Origin: Bacteroidota bacterium
GTDB lineage: Bacteria > Bacteroidota > Bacteroidia > Bacteroidales > VadinHA17
Assembly: GCA_003250475.1 (NCBI GenBank)
Contig: QKGI01000145.1
Location: 1 to 41,558, forward strand
DNA: 41,558 nucleotides
Direction of reading: 5' to 3'
Shown piece after piece: positions 32,903 through 41,558 of the stretch (position 1 is its first letter; every line of letters begins with the position of its first letter). The notes beneath the pieces were generated by a model. The model made no database searches, was not told the origin of the DNA, and worked only from the letters and a program-made list of their open reading frames with translations. The position numbers and the translations under genes were made by a program.

Positions 32903-34369
32903 CTAATAGATAATTTTTTCAGATTTATAAGAAAAAACCGGTTCCTTTTTCCCCCCGGGCTCTTCTACCCTTAAATTTATGAATTCTGCCCCCTGTACAT
33001 CATCAAGAACCACTGCTGTCCGGTAATCCTTTTTTTCACAAACAAGTTTCACATTTTCAAAAGTAATGCCCCTGGCATGCCTGATGTAAAATCCCCATGC
33101 CGGCAGCTCCCTGAACATTGAAAACTCAGGGTAATTCTTTCCCAGTTCAGGCACCTTGTCAAGCTCGTCAAGACCGACTCTGGCGTAGTGAGGATTACCT
33201 CCTCCCGGATAATGTATCTCTATGTTTTTAAGAGTTATGTTTTCTACGGGAGCGTCAGGCATCCCGACAATCGAGGAGGGGGAGATATTGCGGGGCAGAT
33301 CTTCCACCGGCCCTTCATAATTATAACCGGCATCAGGTTTTGTCAAAGGGACCTCGGCATAGACATTCGAGATTGTTACGCCGTTTATCCTGCCCTTTTT
33401 GTTGCCGCTCCTTTCACCAATCCTCAGGAAAATGACGTTCCCTGTATTGACTGACCTGAGAGAGTCAACGAGTATGTTCTCAACCACCCCACCGTCGACA
33501 GCCGCAAATGTTACAGCTGACCTGTATGTATCAAATACTGTGTTCTTGACAATTTTAATGTTCCGGAATCCACCACGACCTACAGTCCCGAACTTTATGC
33601 CGTTAGCACTGGTTCTGACAGTATTGTTATATACAAATACATTCTGACAGATAAAGTCCGGATTATGTGATTTCAGGCATATACCGTCATCAGCTGCATC
33701 GAAGTATGAATTTGAGACTACCACGCTGTCACAATCCACAATATCCACACCATCATTGTTCCAGTATGACTTGCTGTCAACGGTTATATTGTCTATGACG
33801 AGGTTCCTGCACTGGTCATACTGCTGGTTCCAGCTGCCGGGGTCTTTCAGAAAAATATCTCTTATCCGGATATTACGGCAGCCTCTGAAGTATATGTTCT
33901 GAGGCCTGATGGTCTCGTTTGGTCTGTCATACTTCAATGGGTCCTTAACCACTCCCTTGTGAATCATATCCACCAGGTTATTTGCCACCTGGAATCCCTG
34001 CCCGTCAATTACTCCTTTGCCTGTTATTCCTATGTCATGCTGGTCAAGTGCAAATATCAGTGCCGTCCAGTTATAATTTCTCTCATAATCGAAAGGATTG
34101 ACAGACCCAACGAGAATCGCGCCTTCCTCAAGATGAATGGTAACATTCGACTTGAGGTAAATGGTGCCCGTGAGGTATCTGCCTACGTAGAAGACCAGCC
34201 GTCCGCCACCATTCTCACTGATATAGTCTATCCCTTTCTGGATTGAACTGGTATTAAGTGTGGTCCCGTTTGACTTCGCACCAAACAGCGATGCATTGTA
34301 ATCCCTGCCTGCCAGCTGAACCACAGATGCCAGGAGTACCAGTACAGATAATATCTTTCTCATTTTCAT
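32903..34369 (-). CDS. Glycoside hydrolase family 28 (polygalacturonase/rhamnogalacturonase-like)
   Basis: This is a secreted or periplasmic parallel beta-helix enzyme that hydrolyses galacturonic acid linkages in pectin. The 488-residue protein has a signal peptide (residues 1-21) and the pectin-lyase-fold start YNASLFGAKSNGTTLNTSSIQKGIDYI. The catalytic blocks are visible as YWNNDGVDIVDC and DAADDGICLKS, holding the catalytic Asp residues of the NTDG and DDC motifs. In place of the usual GHG motif it reads SANGIKFGTVGRGG, seen in divergent GH28 subgroups. It lies 103 bases after the GH106 gene on the same strand, so the two are likely expressed together for rhamnogalacturonan breakdown. Confidence 0.87.
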   Translation of the reverse strand: MKMRKILSVLVLLASVVQLAGRDYNASLFGAKSNGTTLNTSSIQKGIDYISENGGGRLVFYVGRYLTGTIYLKSNVTIHLEEGAILVGSVNPFDYERNYNWTALIFALDQHDIGITGKGVIDGQGFQVANNLVDMIHKGVVKDPLKYDRPNETIRPQNIYFRGCRNIRIRDIFLKDPGSWNQQYDQCRNLVIDNITVDSKSYWNNDGVDIVDCDSVVVSNSYFDAADDGICLKSHNPDFICQNVFVYNNTVRTSANGIKFGTVGRGGFRNIKIVKNTVFDTYRSAVTFAAVDGGVVENILVDSLRSVNTGNVIFLRIGERSGNKKGRINGVTISNVYAEVPLTKPDAGYNYEGPVEDLPRNISPSSIVGMPDAPVENITLKNIEIHYPGGGNPHYARVGLDELDKVPELGKNYPEFSMFRELPAWGFYIRHARGITFENVKLVCEKKDYRTAVVLDDVQGAEFINLRVEEPGGKKEPVFSYKSEKIIY

Positions 34370-34472
34370 ATATATAATGTTATCTCTTATGTTCTGACAC
34401 CTACTTTACCGGGAGTTATAACTAAGACGCTGGTAAATCTGGTCTCTGTGAATACCTCTTCGCGATAATATT

Positions 34473-37355
34473 TCAAATCTTATAATACCTGACAGGTCCG
34501 GTCAGCCCCATGGATTGCAGCGGCTGGTTTTTATTCCCCGAGTTCGTCCAGTATTGCGCTATCGGATTGTCAGTCAGTGATTTCATGTAATTACCCATTG
34601 AAGTTGTTACTATGACCTCAATGATGTTTTCCCCTGGTTTAAGATAACCGGATATATCAAATATCCTGTGCCCGTACCATTTCACTCCACACGTCCGGCC
34701 ATTGATTATCAGTTCGGATGTTCCGTATACTTTACCCAGGTTAAAGACTATCTGTCCGTCCGTCACACACCTGAATGTGTTACGGTAAATGACCGTGCCG
34801 GAGAAATTTACATATTCAGGCATCTCTTTAAGGTCCCTGAGCCCACCCATAACGATCTCTCCCGAAGGGCCGGCATTACAATGTTTGAATTCAGCTCTCC
34901 ACCCCTCTGCAATTTCATGCTGATCAATGCCTGATGACGGCAGGGGTTTCCATTCTGACCTGATCTTTTGTCTGTCGAAGACAAAAAGGAGTGATTCTGC
35001 CGGACCTATATCAAGGTTTATACCTCCGTCAGATTCCAGGACTGCCCTCCCGCGTGAACCTGTCTCCGGGTTCCAGACTGAACAGTGTCTTGAGCTGTAA
35101 ATATCCCTGTTGAAGACTACCCTGGTCTTTTGGGAATTATGAAGACTGGAATTAACAATAAATATGAAATCCGAGCCGCTGTCGTCACGGTATCTGATCT
35201 GCATCAGATAAGGATCAGGATTTTCAACAGACATATAACTGCTGATCCCATAAGCCTCTTTTATCGTGGCATACCACCCGATGAAATCTTTCTCCGGTTT
35301 TTCAAGTAAAAAGAAATTTTCGGGGAATTGCCTCATTTTTCCGAATGCAGTCGCAACTACCTCATCCTTTTCCTTATAGTCAAGCCATCCGGGAGACTGA
35401 TAAGGGACCGTACCGACACAGAATACTTTTCCTCCTGACCGGACAAACTCAAAGAGCCTCTCAGCCGAAACAGGATTAATGCTTTCTACCTGCACCAGAA
35501 AGATGGTATTGTATCTCCGGGGTCCGTAATGCAGGTATCCATTGCTGCAATCTGCTGATTCAAGGATACGTTCGGAGATATAATCACAACCACTGCCATT
35601 TTTGACAATTGCCTCCCAGACAAGCGAGAGGTATTCAGCATGAAGTACTGACGGGAAAGGTTCATTCTGCATACCTATGAGTCTCCACATATCGGCAGTG
35701 GGAGGCAGTATGGCAATATCGGCGTACATTTCACAGTTCTGCAGTAAAGATGATAGTCTCGCCTTATATTCGTTGAGAAGATGGAAGTGTCTCCACCAGT
35801 TGTTTTTCTCATTGAAATAGCCACCGTACCTTATCCATCCGGGATAGGGTGCTTCGGGCGGCGAATAGTTGAATCCATGAAAGACTGAATGCGTAATTCC
35901 CGATATTATGCTCTGGTCACTTCCTATCTTGAGATTTTCAAGAGATGTATTGAAAACCGTGTAGGTATCTGTCATCTCCTCACAGCTGACCAGTCTCCTG
36001 CCTTTCAGATGGGCGGCAGAAGAGACATATTTGTTGATCATGGTATAGGCCCTGCCTCTCCGGTAGTCACTCTCGGGCATCTCTTCTCCTATGCGGTGTT
36101 TCAGCCAGTTCATCGTCCATGATTCGGCCTCCGGGATGTCTGCGATCATACTGCTTTCAAGCGGGAAGAACCCCCGTCCGTAAGCCTGCATACGCGATTT
36201 CACACCTATCCCACTGCACCATGCAGCAAAGGCTTTCAGGAACCTCTCTTCAAGCATCTCCGCTTTGGTCAACTCAAAGTCATGGCGGATACGGCGGATC
36301 ATCCCTTCAAGCGCCGGTTCAGCAGCGACAGTGTAGTGAAAGTCCGTCACATTACCCATTGCACCGGTTTTAAAAAGAATGAGGGGAAGGAATGGGAAGA
36401 GGTCATACCCTCTCCTTCTTATGAACTGATCCCGCATGTCACCTGTCCAGTTCGAACCTTCCAGTTCCATGCTGTCGGTAAAAAGAGCCCGCACGTGATC
36501 AGCCAGCGGCCCTGTGTCTGACTCAATAGTATCAGACATCCGCCTGAGAAACCTACTTACTACAGCCTCATTGAAATGGTCGAGTACCGGGCCGCTTGCA
36601 CCGGGTGCCCCGTTTATCACTTCCATAAAGCCTGTTACCTCAATAAGTGCTATCAGTGCGTGATTGCCTTCTGGTATAAACAGGTCAAAGAACTGATCAT
36701 CTTTCCTGTCAGAGAGGTCGGTCATCTCCTGCATGTCAGACACCGGATCCGGGGCAAGTGTCAGTGAAAGCAGCCTGTAGCTGCGTCCTGCCCATGGAGA
36801 GCTGACTGCCGGGTCTGCCTCAAGAAAGAGTTCGTCGCGTGATATCGAATAGTCAAGCGGTCCGGTCAGCTTTTTTACACCGATGACCACGATGCGCGCC
36901 TGTTCTGATGCCGTAAGGTCTTCAGAACCGAAGGGCCAGCCTGATCCTACAATCAGGTCGCAGGTCATATCCAGCTCTTTCGCCTCTTTAAAGACCACCT
37001 GCAGCATGCCGGTCCACTCTCTGCCAAGCCAGTTCAAAGAGGGCTTACCCAGATCATCGCCCTCGAATTTTGAGGGGAACTGAACAGGGTTAATCTCAAC
37101 ACCTCCAATGCCGGCCTCTTTAAGCAGGTGAAGCTCCCTGACAAGCTCGCCGGCCTCCACCTTGTCGCCGTTCCACCACCAACGTACAAACGGACGGTAC
37201 TGCGACGAGGGACTTTTAAACTGCTCATACAACCCTTTTTCATTCTTCATCGCCGGGGTCGACGAAAACGAGCCGGCCAGCATATCCAGACGGCCGGCTG
37301 TCATCCATCCGGCAGCAGCAAGGGCACCTCCAGATATGAACGTTCTCCTTTTCAT
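34473..37355 (-). CDS. Glycoside hydrolase family 106 (alpha-L-rhamnosidase-like)
   Basis: This is a 960-residue exported enzyme that probably removes terminal L-rhamnose from rhamnogalacturonan or other plant glycans. The N-terminus MKRRTFISGGALAAAGWMTA resembles a twin-arginine signal. The GH106 opening RPFVRWWWNGDKVEAGELVRELHLLKEAGIGGVEI follows, then the long barrel region (DMTCDLIVGSGWPFG, RRGYDLFPFLPLILF, CEEMTDTYTVFNTSLENLK, ITHSVFHGFNYSPPEAPYPG). A C-terminal beta-sandwich carries the sugar-binding-type stretch NGRTCGVKWYGHRIFDISGYLKPGEN. Its ATG overlaps the stop of the upstream gene by four bases, and GH28 follows. There is no SusC/SusD pair in the window, so the full utilisation locus, if any, is elsewhere. 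Confidence 0.87.
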   Translation of the reverse strand: MKRRTFISGGALAAAGWMTAGRLDMLAGSFSSTPAMKNEKGLYEQFKSPSSQYRPFVRWWWNGDKVEAGELVRELHLLKEAGIGGVEINPVQFPSKFEGDDLGKPSLNWLGREWTGMLQVVFKEAKELDMTCDLIVGSGWPFGSEDLTASEQARIVVIGVKKLTGPLDYSISRDELFLEADPAVSSPWAGRSYRLLSLTLAPDPVSDMQEMTDLSDRKDDQFFDLFIPEGNHALIALIEVTGFMEVINGAPGASGPVLDHFNEAVVSRFLRRMSDTIESDTGPLADHVRALFTDSMELEGSNWTGDMRDQFIRRRGYDLFPFLPLILFKTGAMGNVTDFHYTVAAEPALEGMIRRIRHDFELTKAEMLEERFLKAFAAWCSGIGVKSRMQAYGRGFFPLESSMIADIPEAESWTMNWLKHRIGEEMPESDYRRGRAYTMINKYVSSAAHLKGRRLVSCEEMTDTYTVFNTSLENLKIGSDQSIISGITHSVFHGFNYSPPEAPYPGWIRYGGYFNEKNNWWRHFHLLNEYKARLSSLLQNCEMYADIAILPPTADMWRLIGMQNEPFPSVLHAEYLSLVWEAIVKNGSGCDYISERILESADCSNGYLHYGPRRYNTIFLVQVESINPVSAERLFEFVRSGGKVFCVGTVPYQSPGWLDYKEKDEVVATAFGKMRQFPENFFLLEKPEKDFIGWYATIKEAYGISSYMSVENPDPYLMQIRYRDDSGSDFIFIVNSSLHNSQKTRVVFNRDIYSSRHCSVWNPETGSRGRAVLESDGGINLDIGPAESLLFVFDRQKIRSEWKPLPSSGIDQHEIAEGWRAEFKHCNAGPSGEIVMGGLRDLKEMPEYVNFSGTVIYRNTFRCVTDGQIVFNLGKVYGTSELIINGRTCGVKWYGHRIFDISGYLKPGENIIEVIVTTSMGNYMKSLTDNPIAQYWTNSGNKNQPLQSMGLTGPVRYYKI

Positions 37356-37906
37356 CTATCACCAAACGGGAACTCCCTGAAGATATCCCAGTTACGCCCG
37401 TTATGCCTGAGCAGGAAAATACTGCCTGCATCAAAGTGACCATGGAATTCTCTATTCATAAATTCAGGCCATGCCTCACTGAAAGCTGCCGCGGTAAGAT
37501 CCCTTGTTGCAACAGTGATGTGAGGCTGTACTGCATTCATTATCTCCTCTCTGCTGAAATCCAGCTCATTAATGAGGACCTCCTTCAGTCTCATGTGCAG
37601 CTTGCGGACCGGGTCAGGGTCAGTTATCTTAATGTAAATCACCCTGGGAGGGAAGGCTCCGTAACCATTTAGATCAATCCCGAAACACTTTTCCACCTGT
37701 GCAAACTTCCTTAGCACAGTCACGATATTTGCCTCATCAGCCACACCTCTTTTAAATGGCCGTTGAAGAGTAATATGGGCCGGGGACTTGAGAGCATGTC
37801 CGGCACCAAAGGTTTCATATAAATCATCCTTGATCTCCCGTATTCTCATCCTCAGGTCATTATGAGGAACAAGAGCTATAAAATAGAGCTCCTTTATATC
37901 CATCAT
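37352..37906 (-). CDS. 2'-5' RNA ligase/LigT-like phosphoesterase family protein
   Basis: This 184-residue member of the 2H phosphoesterase family has the two HxT motifs HITLQRPF (about residues 41-48) and HITVATRDL (about residues 127-135), which form the catalytic pair. Known members open or make 2'-5' phosphodiester bonds in RNA or cyclic phosphates. The physiological substrate here is unknown. It overlaps the GH106 gene by four bases (ATGA), an odd partner for a glycan gene, and lies 42 bases downstream of the Nramp gene. Confidence 0.82.
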   Translation of the reverse strand: MMDIKELYFIALVPHNDLRMRIREIKDDLYETFGAGHALKSPAHITLQRPFKRGVADEANIVTVLRKFAQVEKCFGIDLNGYGAFPPRVIYIKITDPDPVRKLHMRLKEVLINELDFSREEIMNAVQPHITVATRDLTAAAFSEAWPEFMNREFHGHFDAGSIFLLRHNGRNWDIFREFPFGDR

Positions 37907-37948
37907 GCAGTATACATTATTATTGAGGGCAATTAGGCGATTTTAAAA

Positions 37949-39211
37949 TTATTTAAAAAAACTGATTACGAGGGCTATATTCAGCAGTGTTACTATTACC
38001 CCCAGGCCATACAGTGTTATTTTGGATAAGAGTGAGTTCCTGTACTTGCCCATCACCTTTGTTGAAGAGGTAAGATATACCTGAAGGAAAATAGTGAATG
38101 CCAGCTGCATGCTAAGCACCATCTGTGACAATATCAGGCCTTTAAACGGATCTCCGATAAGAAAGATGATTACCAGTGCCAGCACAAGTGAGATGACAAT
38201 GCCAAGTCTTGAATGGTTGTCTTTGATATCATATGGTTCCTTGAACATACCGGCAAATATGGTACCTGCGGCCATGCCCGATGTTATGGTCGAGGCTATT
38301 CCAGAAAACAAAAGGGCCACAGCAAAAACAACGGCAGCGTGATTTCCCAGCAAAGGAGCAAGCAGGTGATTGGCCTGTTGCAGTTCGGTCACAGGTACTC
38401 TTGTTTTAAAAAAAGTTGCAGCGGCCAGCAGTATCATGGCACTGTTGATTGCCCACCCGATGCCCATTGAAGTCAGTGTGTCAGCAAATTCATACTTCAG
38501 CTGTCTCCTGATTACCTTGTCATCCTGAAGGTTCCATTGGCGGCTCTGTATTATCTCCGAGTGCAGGAACAGATTATGAGGCATAACCACAGCCCCCAGC
38601 ACACTCATGACTATTATCATTGAACCATCGGGAAATGACGGTGTCACCCATCCGCTTATAGCTTTACCCCATTCTATGTCGACCAGTGACAACTCGTACA
38701 GAAATGACAACCCGATCACTGAAACGAAAGCGATGATCCATTTCTCTATCGCCCTGTAGGAGTTTGAATAGAGCATTATCATGACAAAAATAGTAACGAG
38801 TATTGCGCCTGCCTTAACAGGGATATGGAACAGCATGTTAAGGGCTATTGCTCCACCCAGGATCTCGGCGAGGGAGGTCGAGACCGATGCAAGCATTGCT
38901 GAGGAAAGCAGTAACCGTGCATATGGCCTTTTTATGTATACCGCCGCTGCCTCCGAAAGACACAGACCTGTAACAATTCCCAGGTGAGCCACATTATGCT
39001 GCAACAGTATCAGCATAATAGTCGACAGTGTGACCATCCACAGAAGAGCGTATCCGTAATTTGCCCCGGCAGCGAGGTTCGAAGCCCAGTTCCCCGGGTC
39101 AATGAAGCCTACGGTCACCAGTAATCCCGGGCCGATGAACTTAAAGATATCCAGGGCGCCAAACTGTCTTTTGTACCCTTTCCGATCTATATTTCTTAAA
39201 AACCTGAACAT
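37949..39211 (-). CDS. Nramp family divalent metal transporter (MntH-like)
   Basis: This 420-residue inner-membrane protein imports Mn2+ or Fe2+ with protons. The first helix carries the metal-binding motif VGFIDPGNWASNLAAGANYG. The sixth carries VVMPHNLFLHSEIIQSR, with the conserved Met-Pro-His that favours manganese and iron over calcium. Eleven hydrophobic segments are visible, as expected for the family. It lies in a minus-strand row with a patatin-like protein and an iron exporter upstream. Confidence 0.92.
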   Translation of the reverse strand: MFRFLRNIDRKGYKRQFGALDIFKFIGPGLLVTVGFIDPGNWASNLAAGANYGYALLWMVTLSTIMLILLQHNVAHLGIVTGLCLSEAAAVYIKRPYARLLLSSAMLASVSTSLAEILGGAIALNMLFHIPVKAGAILVTIFVMIMLYSNSYRAIEKWIIAFVSVIGLSFLYELSLVDIEWGKAISGWVTPSFPDGSMIIVMSVLGAVVMPHNLFLHSEIIQSRQWNLQDDKVIRRQLKYEFADTLTSMGIGWAINSAMILLAAATFFKTRVPVTELQQANHLLAPLLGNHAAVVFAVALLFSGIASTITSGMAAGTIFAGMFKEPYDIKDNHSRLGIVISLVLALVIIFLIGDPFKGLILSQMVLSMQLAFTIFLQVYLTSSTKVMGKYRNSLLSKITLYGLGVIVTLLNIALVISFFK

Positions 39212-39268
39212 GTAACTCTTAATTTTTCTTATTTACAGTACTAACTATCCGTCACTCCGGCAAAAGAA

Positions 39269-40342
39269 TCACTGCTCACCGGGTCCATGATGATTCATAA
39301 GATAATCTTCCAGTGGTACGGGTTGATGTGCATCAGCCCATCCTGAAGTAAGTTCATACTGTTCCTTAAGATTATCGAAGTTGAACAACAGGAAATCCTC
39401 AGTGAAATCCGGAACCCAGATATATGTAACAGGCACATGATCCGGGGCCTCCTCAACATAGGCATTAAGTCTTTTTAAAATGCCTTTGTCTATGATGGCA
39501 TCAAGTGAGAGGCCAAGTTTATCAAACAATCCCTTATCATTTATCCCGAGGCCTCTCAGTTCCTCGCTTACCTGTGGCATACTGTCGCTTTTCCTGCTTA
39601 TAATATATACTTTCTCCACTCCGGCACCCCTGGATTTTTCAAATTCCAGTAAGGCCTTATACGGAACCATATCTTCACTTGCTGCACCATCAATATATTC
39701 GACATCGGGTATGGTTTTAACATTTTCTATCCTTACCGGAGGAAAGGCGACAGGGAATGCTGATGATGCCATTACGACATCTACTATGCTTAAGGAGGAG
39801 TCTGTCTCCTCGTTTATCTTCCGGCTGCACATACGGTACACATCGGCCTTCAGGGGAAGGCGGTTCAGATGGGTTATGGATATTGCAGTGGGGTAAGGCA
39901 GGTCACTGACAGTATGAAATCCAAGACTGTCTTCAAAGACCCTCCTGTACAATTCCCTTGCCGGGGAGGTATTTACAGGGAAGCTATGCCCTTCCTGAAC
40001 ATATACATCACTGTTCTTCAGATTAAAAAGAATGTTCCTGTATTCATCCCATGTCATACGTCCGCTGAGAATGCCGTTTAGCATCACTGCGTTAATTGCA
40101 CCCGAGCTGACCCCCGAGATGAATACAAGATCCTTAAGAAGACCTCTTTTATCCAATTCTTCAAGTAACGCAGCCTCCTGGGGTATTCTTGCTGCCGCCC
40201 CGGTGATAATGACTGCTACTCCTTCCCGTGGTTCAGCAGACGCTACCGTTTCAGGCTTTTTATCCCCCCTGGTTAAAATAAGAACTACTGTTACAGCTAT
40301 GATCACTGTGACAAGTGCCGGAATCGATGTCTTTATTTTCAT
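39269..40342 (-). CDS. Patatin-like phospholipase with an altered oxyanion motif
   Basis: This 357-residue protein begins with one membrane anchor (residues 5-25) followed by a patatin fold. The nucleophile elbow GVSSG (Ser79, in FISGVSSGAINAVML) and the catalytic Asp block YIDGAASEDMVPYKAL are present, which gives the Ser-Asp dyad of lipid acyl hydrolases. The glycine-rich oxyanion loop, usually DGGGxRG, is ITGAAARIPQE here, lacking the usual Gly run. It could still be active with unusual specificity. It is probably anchored in the inner membrane facing the periplasm, and lies between the iron exporter gene and the Nramp gene. Confidence 0.82.
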   Translation of the reverse strand: MKIKTSIPALVTVIIAVTVVLILTRGDKKPETVASAEPREGVAVIITGAAARIPQEAALLEELDKRGLLKDLVFISGVSSGAINAVMLNGILSGRMTWDEYRNILFNLKNSDVYVQEGHSFPVNTSPARELYRRVFEDSLGFHTVSDLPYPTAISITHLNRLPLKADVYRMCSRKINEETDSSLSIVDVVMASSAFPVAFPPVRIENVKTIPDVEYIDGAASEDMVPYKALLEFEKSRGAGVEKVYIISRKSDSMPQVSEELRGLGINDKGLFDKLGLSLDAIIDKGILKRLNAYVEEAPDHVPVTYIWVPDFTEDFLLFNFDNLKEQYELTSGWADAHQPVPLEDYLMNHHGPGEQ

Positions 40343-40357
40343 AGGGAACCCTGATAT

Positions 40358-41464
40358 TTAACCGCCAATGGAAACACCTATTATTCTTCCTATACCAAAA
40401 GTAACTGCTGCGGCTGCCATCCCGAACAATACCTGCCTGAACCCCGAATGCCACACGTTCCTCCCGGTGAACAATGTAATTGCCGCCCCTATTAAGAACA
40501 ATCCTGCCGCACTTAACCCGGCACTGGCAACTATAGCTCTTACCCCGTCTGCAAACATGAAAGGAATTACCGGAATAATAGCGCCGGTGGCAAATAGAAA
40601 GAATGAGTAGAGAGCTGCTTCAACTGCTGAACCCTTTATCTCTTCGGCATTAATGCCAAGCTCTTCTTTGACCAGTATCTCATGTGCTTTGTCTTTATCC
40701 TTAAGTATCTCTTCGGCCATCTGATTTGCCTGCTCTTCAGGTATCCCCTTTGCGATATATATCAATGACAACTCCTTTTTTTCTCCTTCCGGATTTGTCT
40801 CAATCTCATCCATTTCGAGCTGCATCTGATTCTGGTATAACTCCTGCGAACTTTTTACAGATATCCATTCGCCCAGGGCCATCGATAAGGCTCCTGCAAG
40901 TAATCCTGCGATGCCGGCCAGCAGGACTCCATCCTGCCCTGAGGTGGCGCCTGCGACACCCATTACCAGGCTGAAATTCGAAACCAGGCCGTCGTTACCG
41001 CCCAGCACAGCTGCACGAATGGCGTTACCGCCTACAGATCTGTGTCTGCTCTCAAACCTCGCCAGGTGTTTTCCGGTAACATTGGTTTCCTGCTCCAGAA
41101 TTGACTGAAGTATCTTTACATGGTTGGTCTCTGACCCCGTTAACTCTTTCTGAGCTCTTTTCCTGTTAGCAATAAGGGCGTTAGAGATACTCTTTTCTGT
41201 ATCCATCAAAGCACCCAGGACATAGTTGTATCCGAAAATCCTTCCGATGAGATCCAGCATTCTTGCCCTCCCTGATGGACGGATCAGGTCTTCTGTGCTT
41301 ATGTTCTCTGATTTTGCAAACGCTTCAGCATGGCTTCTTTCAATCTCACTCATCTGTCTGAATACGTGCGCTATAGTGGCATCCTCTTCATTATCGGCCA
41401 GTCTCTTATAAAGAAAACTGGCATCAATTTCAGTTTGCAGATTCCTGCTTTTCATTCCGGGCAT
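40358..41464 (-). CDS. Ferritin-like (rubrerythrin)/VIT1 fusion iron exporter, MbfA-like
   Basis: This 368-residue protein joins an N-terminal ferritin-like domain (about residues 10-140) to a C-terminal VIT1/CCC1 membrane transporter. The ferritin part shows metal-ligand motifs EIERSHAEAF and SETNHVKIL and upstream Glu residues. The membrane part has GGNDGLVSNFSLVMGVAGA, GALSMALGEWISVKSSQELY and a cytoplasmic helical loop of EEIETNPEGEKKEL type, then three more helices. MbfA-type proteins export iron and protect against iron and peroxide stress. With the Nramp importer downstream, the cluster suggests metal homeostasis. Confidence 0.88.
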   Translation of the reverse strand: MPGMKSRNLQTEIDASFLYKRLADNEEDATIAHVFRQMSEIERSHAEAFAKSENISTEDLIRPSGRARMLDLIGRIFGYNYVLGALMDTEKSISNALIANRKRAQKELTGSETNHVKILQSILEQETNVTGKHLARFESRHRSVGGNAIRAAVLGGNDGLVSNFSLVMGVAGATSGQDGVLLAGIAGLLAGALSMALGEWISVKSSQELYQNQMQLEMDEIETNPEGEKKELSLIYIAKGIPEEQANQMAEEILKDKDKAHEILVKEELGINAEEIKGSAVEAALYSFFLFATGAIIPVIPFMFADGVRAIVASAGLSAAGLFLIGAAITLFTGRNVWHSGFRQVLFGMAAAAVTFGIGRIIGVSIGG

Positions 41465-41558
41465 GCTTTAATTATATAGCAATATTATGTGTTGGACCTG
41501 AAAGTTCAATAGGTCAGTATTATGATAAATTAACTAATTATTTAACTGCATTCACCTC
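41465..41558. other. Right window edge, no gene seen
   Basis: The last 94 bases are AT-rich and lie upstream of the iron exporter gene. I see no open frame that looks coding and no clear promoter of the TTTG / TAnnTTTG type on the minus strand. Confidence 0.5.

Noticed and set aside
1-41558. Mobile element, prophage or tRNA genes
   Set aside because: No transposase, integrase, phage structural gene, terminal repeat or tRNA-like cloverleaf was seen; gaps between genes are short and mostly explained.

Overview
The window looks like chromosomal DNA from a member of the phylum Bacteroidota, probably Bacteroidales/Marinilabiliales-like. This rests on gene content and gene order: a PorZ-type type IX secretion protein with a C-terminal sorting domain, an ftsX-DUF3098-uppP-truB-queA operon, GH3-family and deoxynucleoside kinase genes, a GH106/GH28 pectin locus, and promoters of the TTTG / TAnnTTTG kind typical of this phylum. 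I see no tRNA, rRNA, CRISPR array, insertion sequence or prophage, and coding density is high.

Layout. (1) 1-5066, minus: a giant secreted multidomain protein (Ig-like, DUF2341, LamG, HYR repeats) that runs off the left edge. Its frame is broken by an 11-bp deletion inside one of two nearly identical 267-bp HYR repeats. (2) 5215-9081, minus: a housekeeping operon ftsX, DUF3098, uppP, truB, queA with a -7 promoter element upstream and a clear terminator hairpin downstream. queA carries an exact in-frame 27-bp tandem duplication. (3) 9166-10241, minus: ilvE with a good promoter. (4) 10247-17333: rdgB, porZ and recO on the plus strand, interleaved with two minus-strand paralogues that fuse a class III nucleotidyl cyclase to a C-terminal HD domain. 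One HD domain keeps all metal ligands and the other has lost them. (5) 17376-22688, plus: GH3-like enzyme, deoxynucleoside kinase, the tail of a dead outer-membrane beta-barrel gene, and an M16 peptidase, with an alpha/beta hydrolase converging on it.

(6) 23670-32833 is the most interesting part. A minus-strand operon encodes a symporter small subunit with a large extracytoplasmic insertion, an ActP/VC_2705-like sodium:solute symporter, a one-TM protein of unknown function and an outer-membrane porin-like protein. It is flanked by a divergent Crp/Fnr regulator with FNR-like cysteines and a convergent 953-residue membrane sensor (Cache-PAS-PAS-CBS-DUF294 nucleotidyltransferase-like). Together these look like a sensor-controlled, two-membrane uptake module for a small organic acid or similar solute. 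The substrate is unknown.

(7) 32903-41464, minus: GH28 and GH106 glycoside hydrolases (rhamnogalacturonan-type pectin breakdown), a 2'-5' RNA ligase/phosphodiesterase-like protein, an Nramp metal importer, a patatin-like protein with an altered oxyanion motif, and a ferritin-like/VIT1 fusion iron exporter. All functional statements come from reading motifs and architecture by eye. No database search was run.
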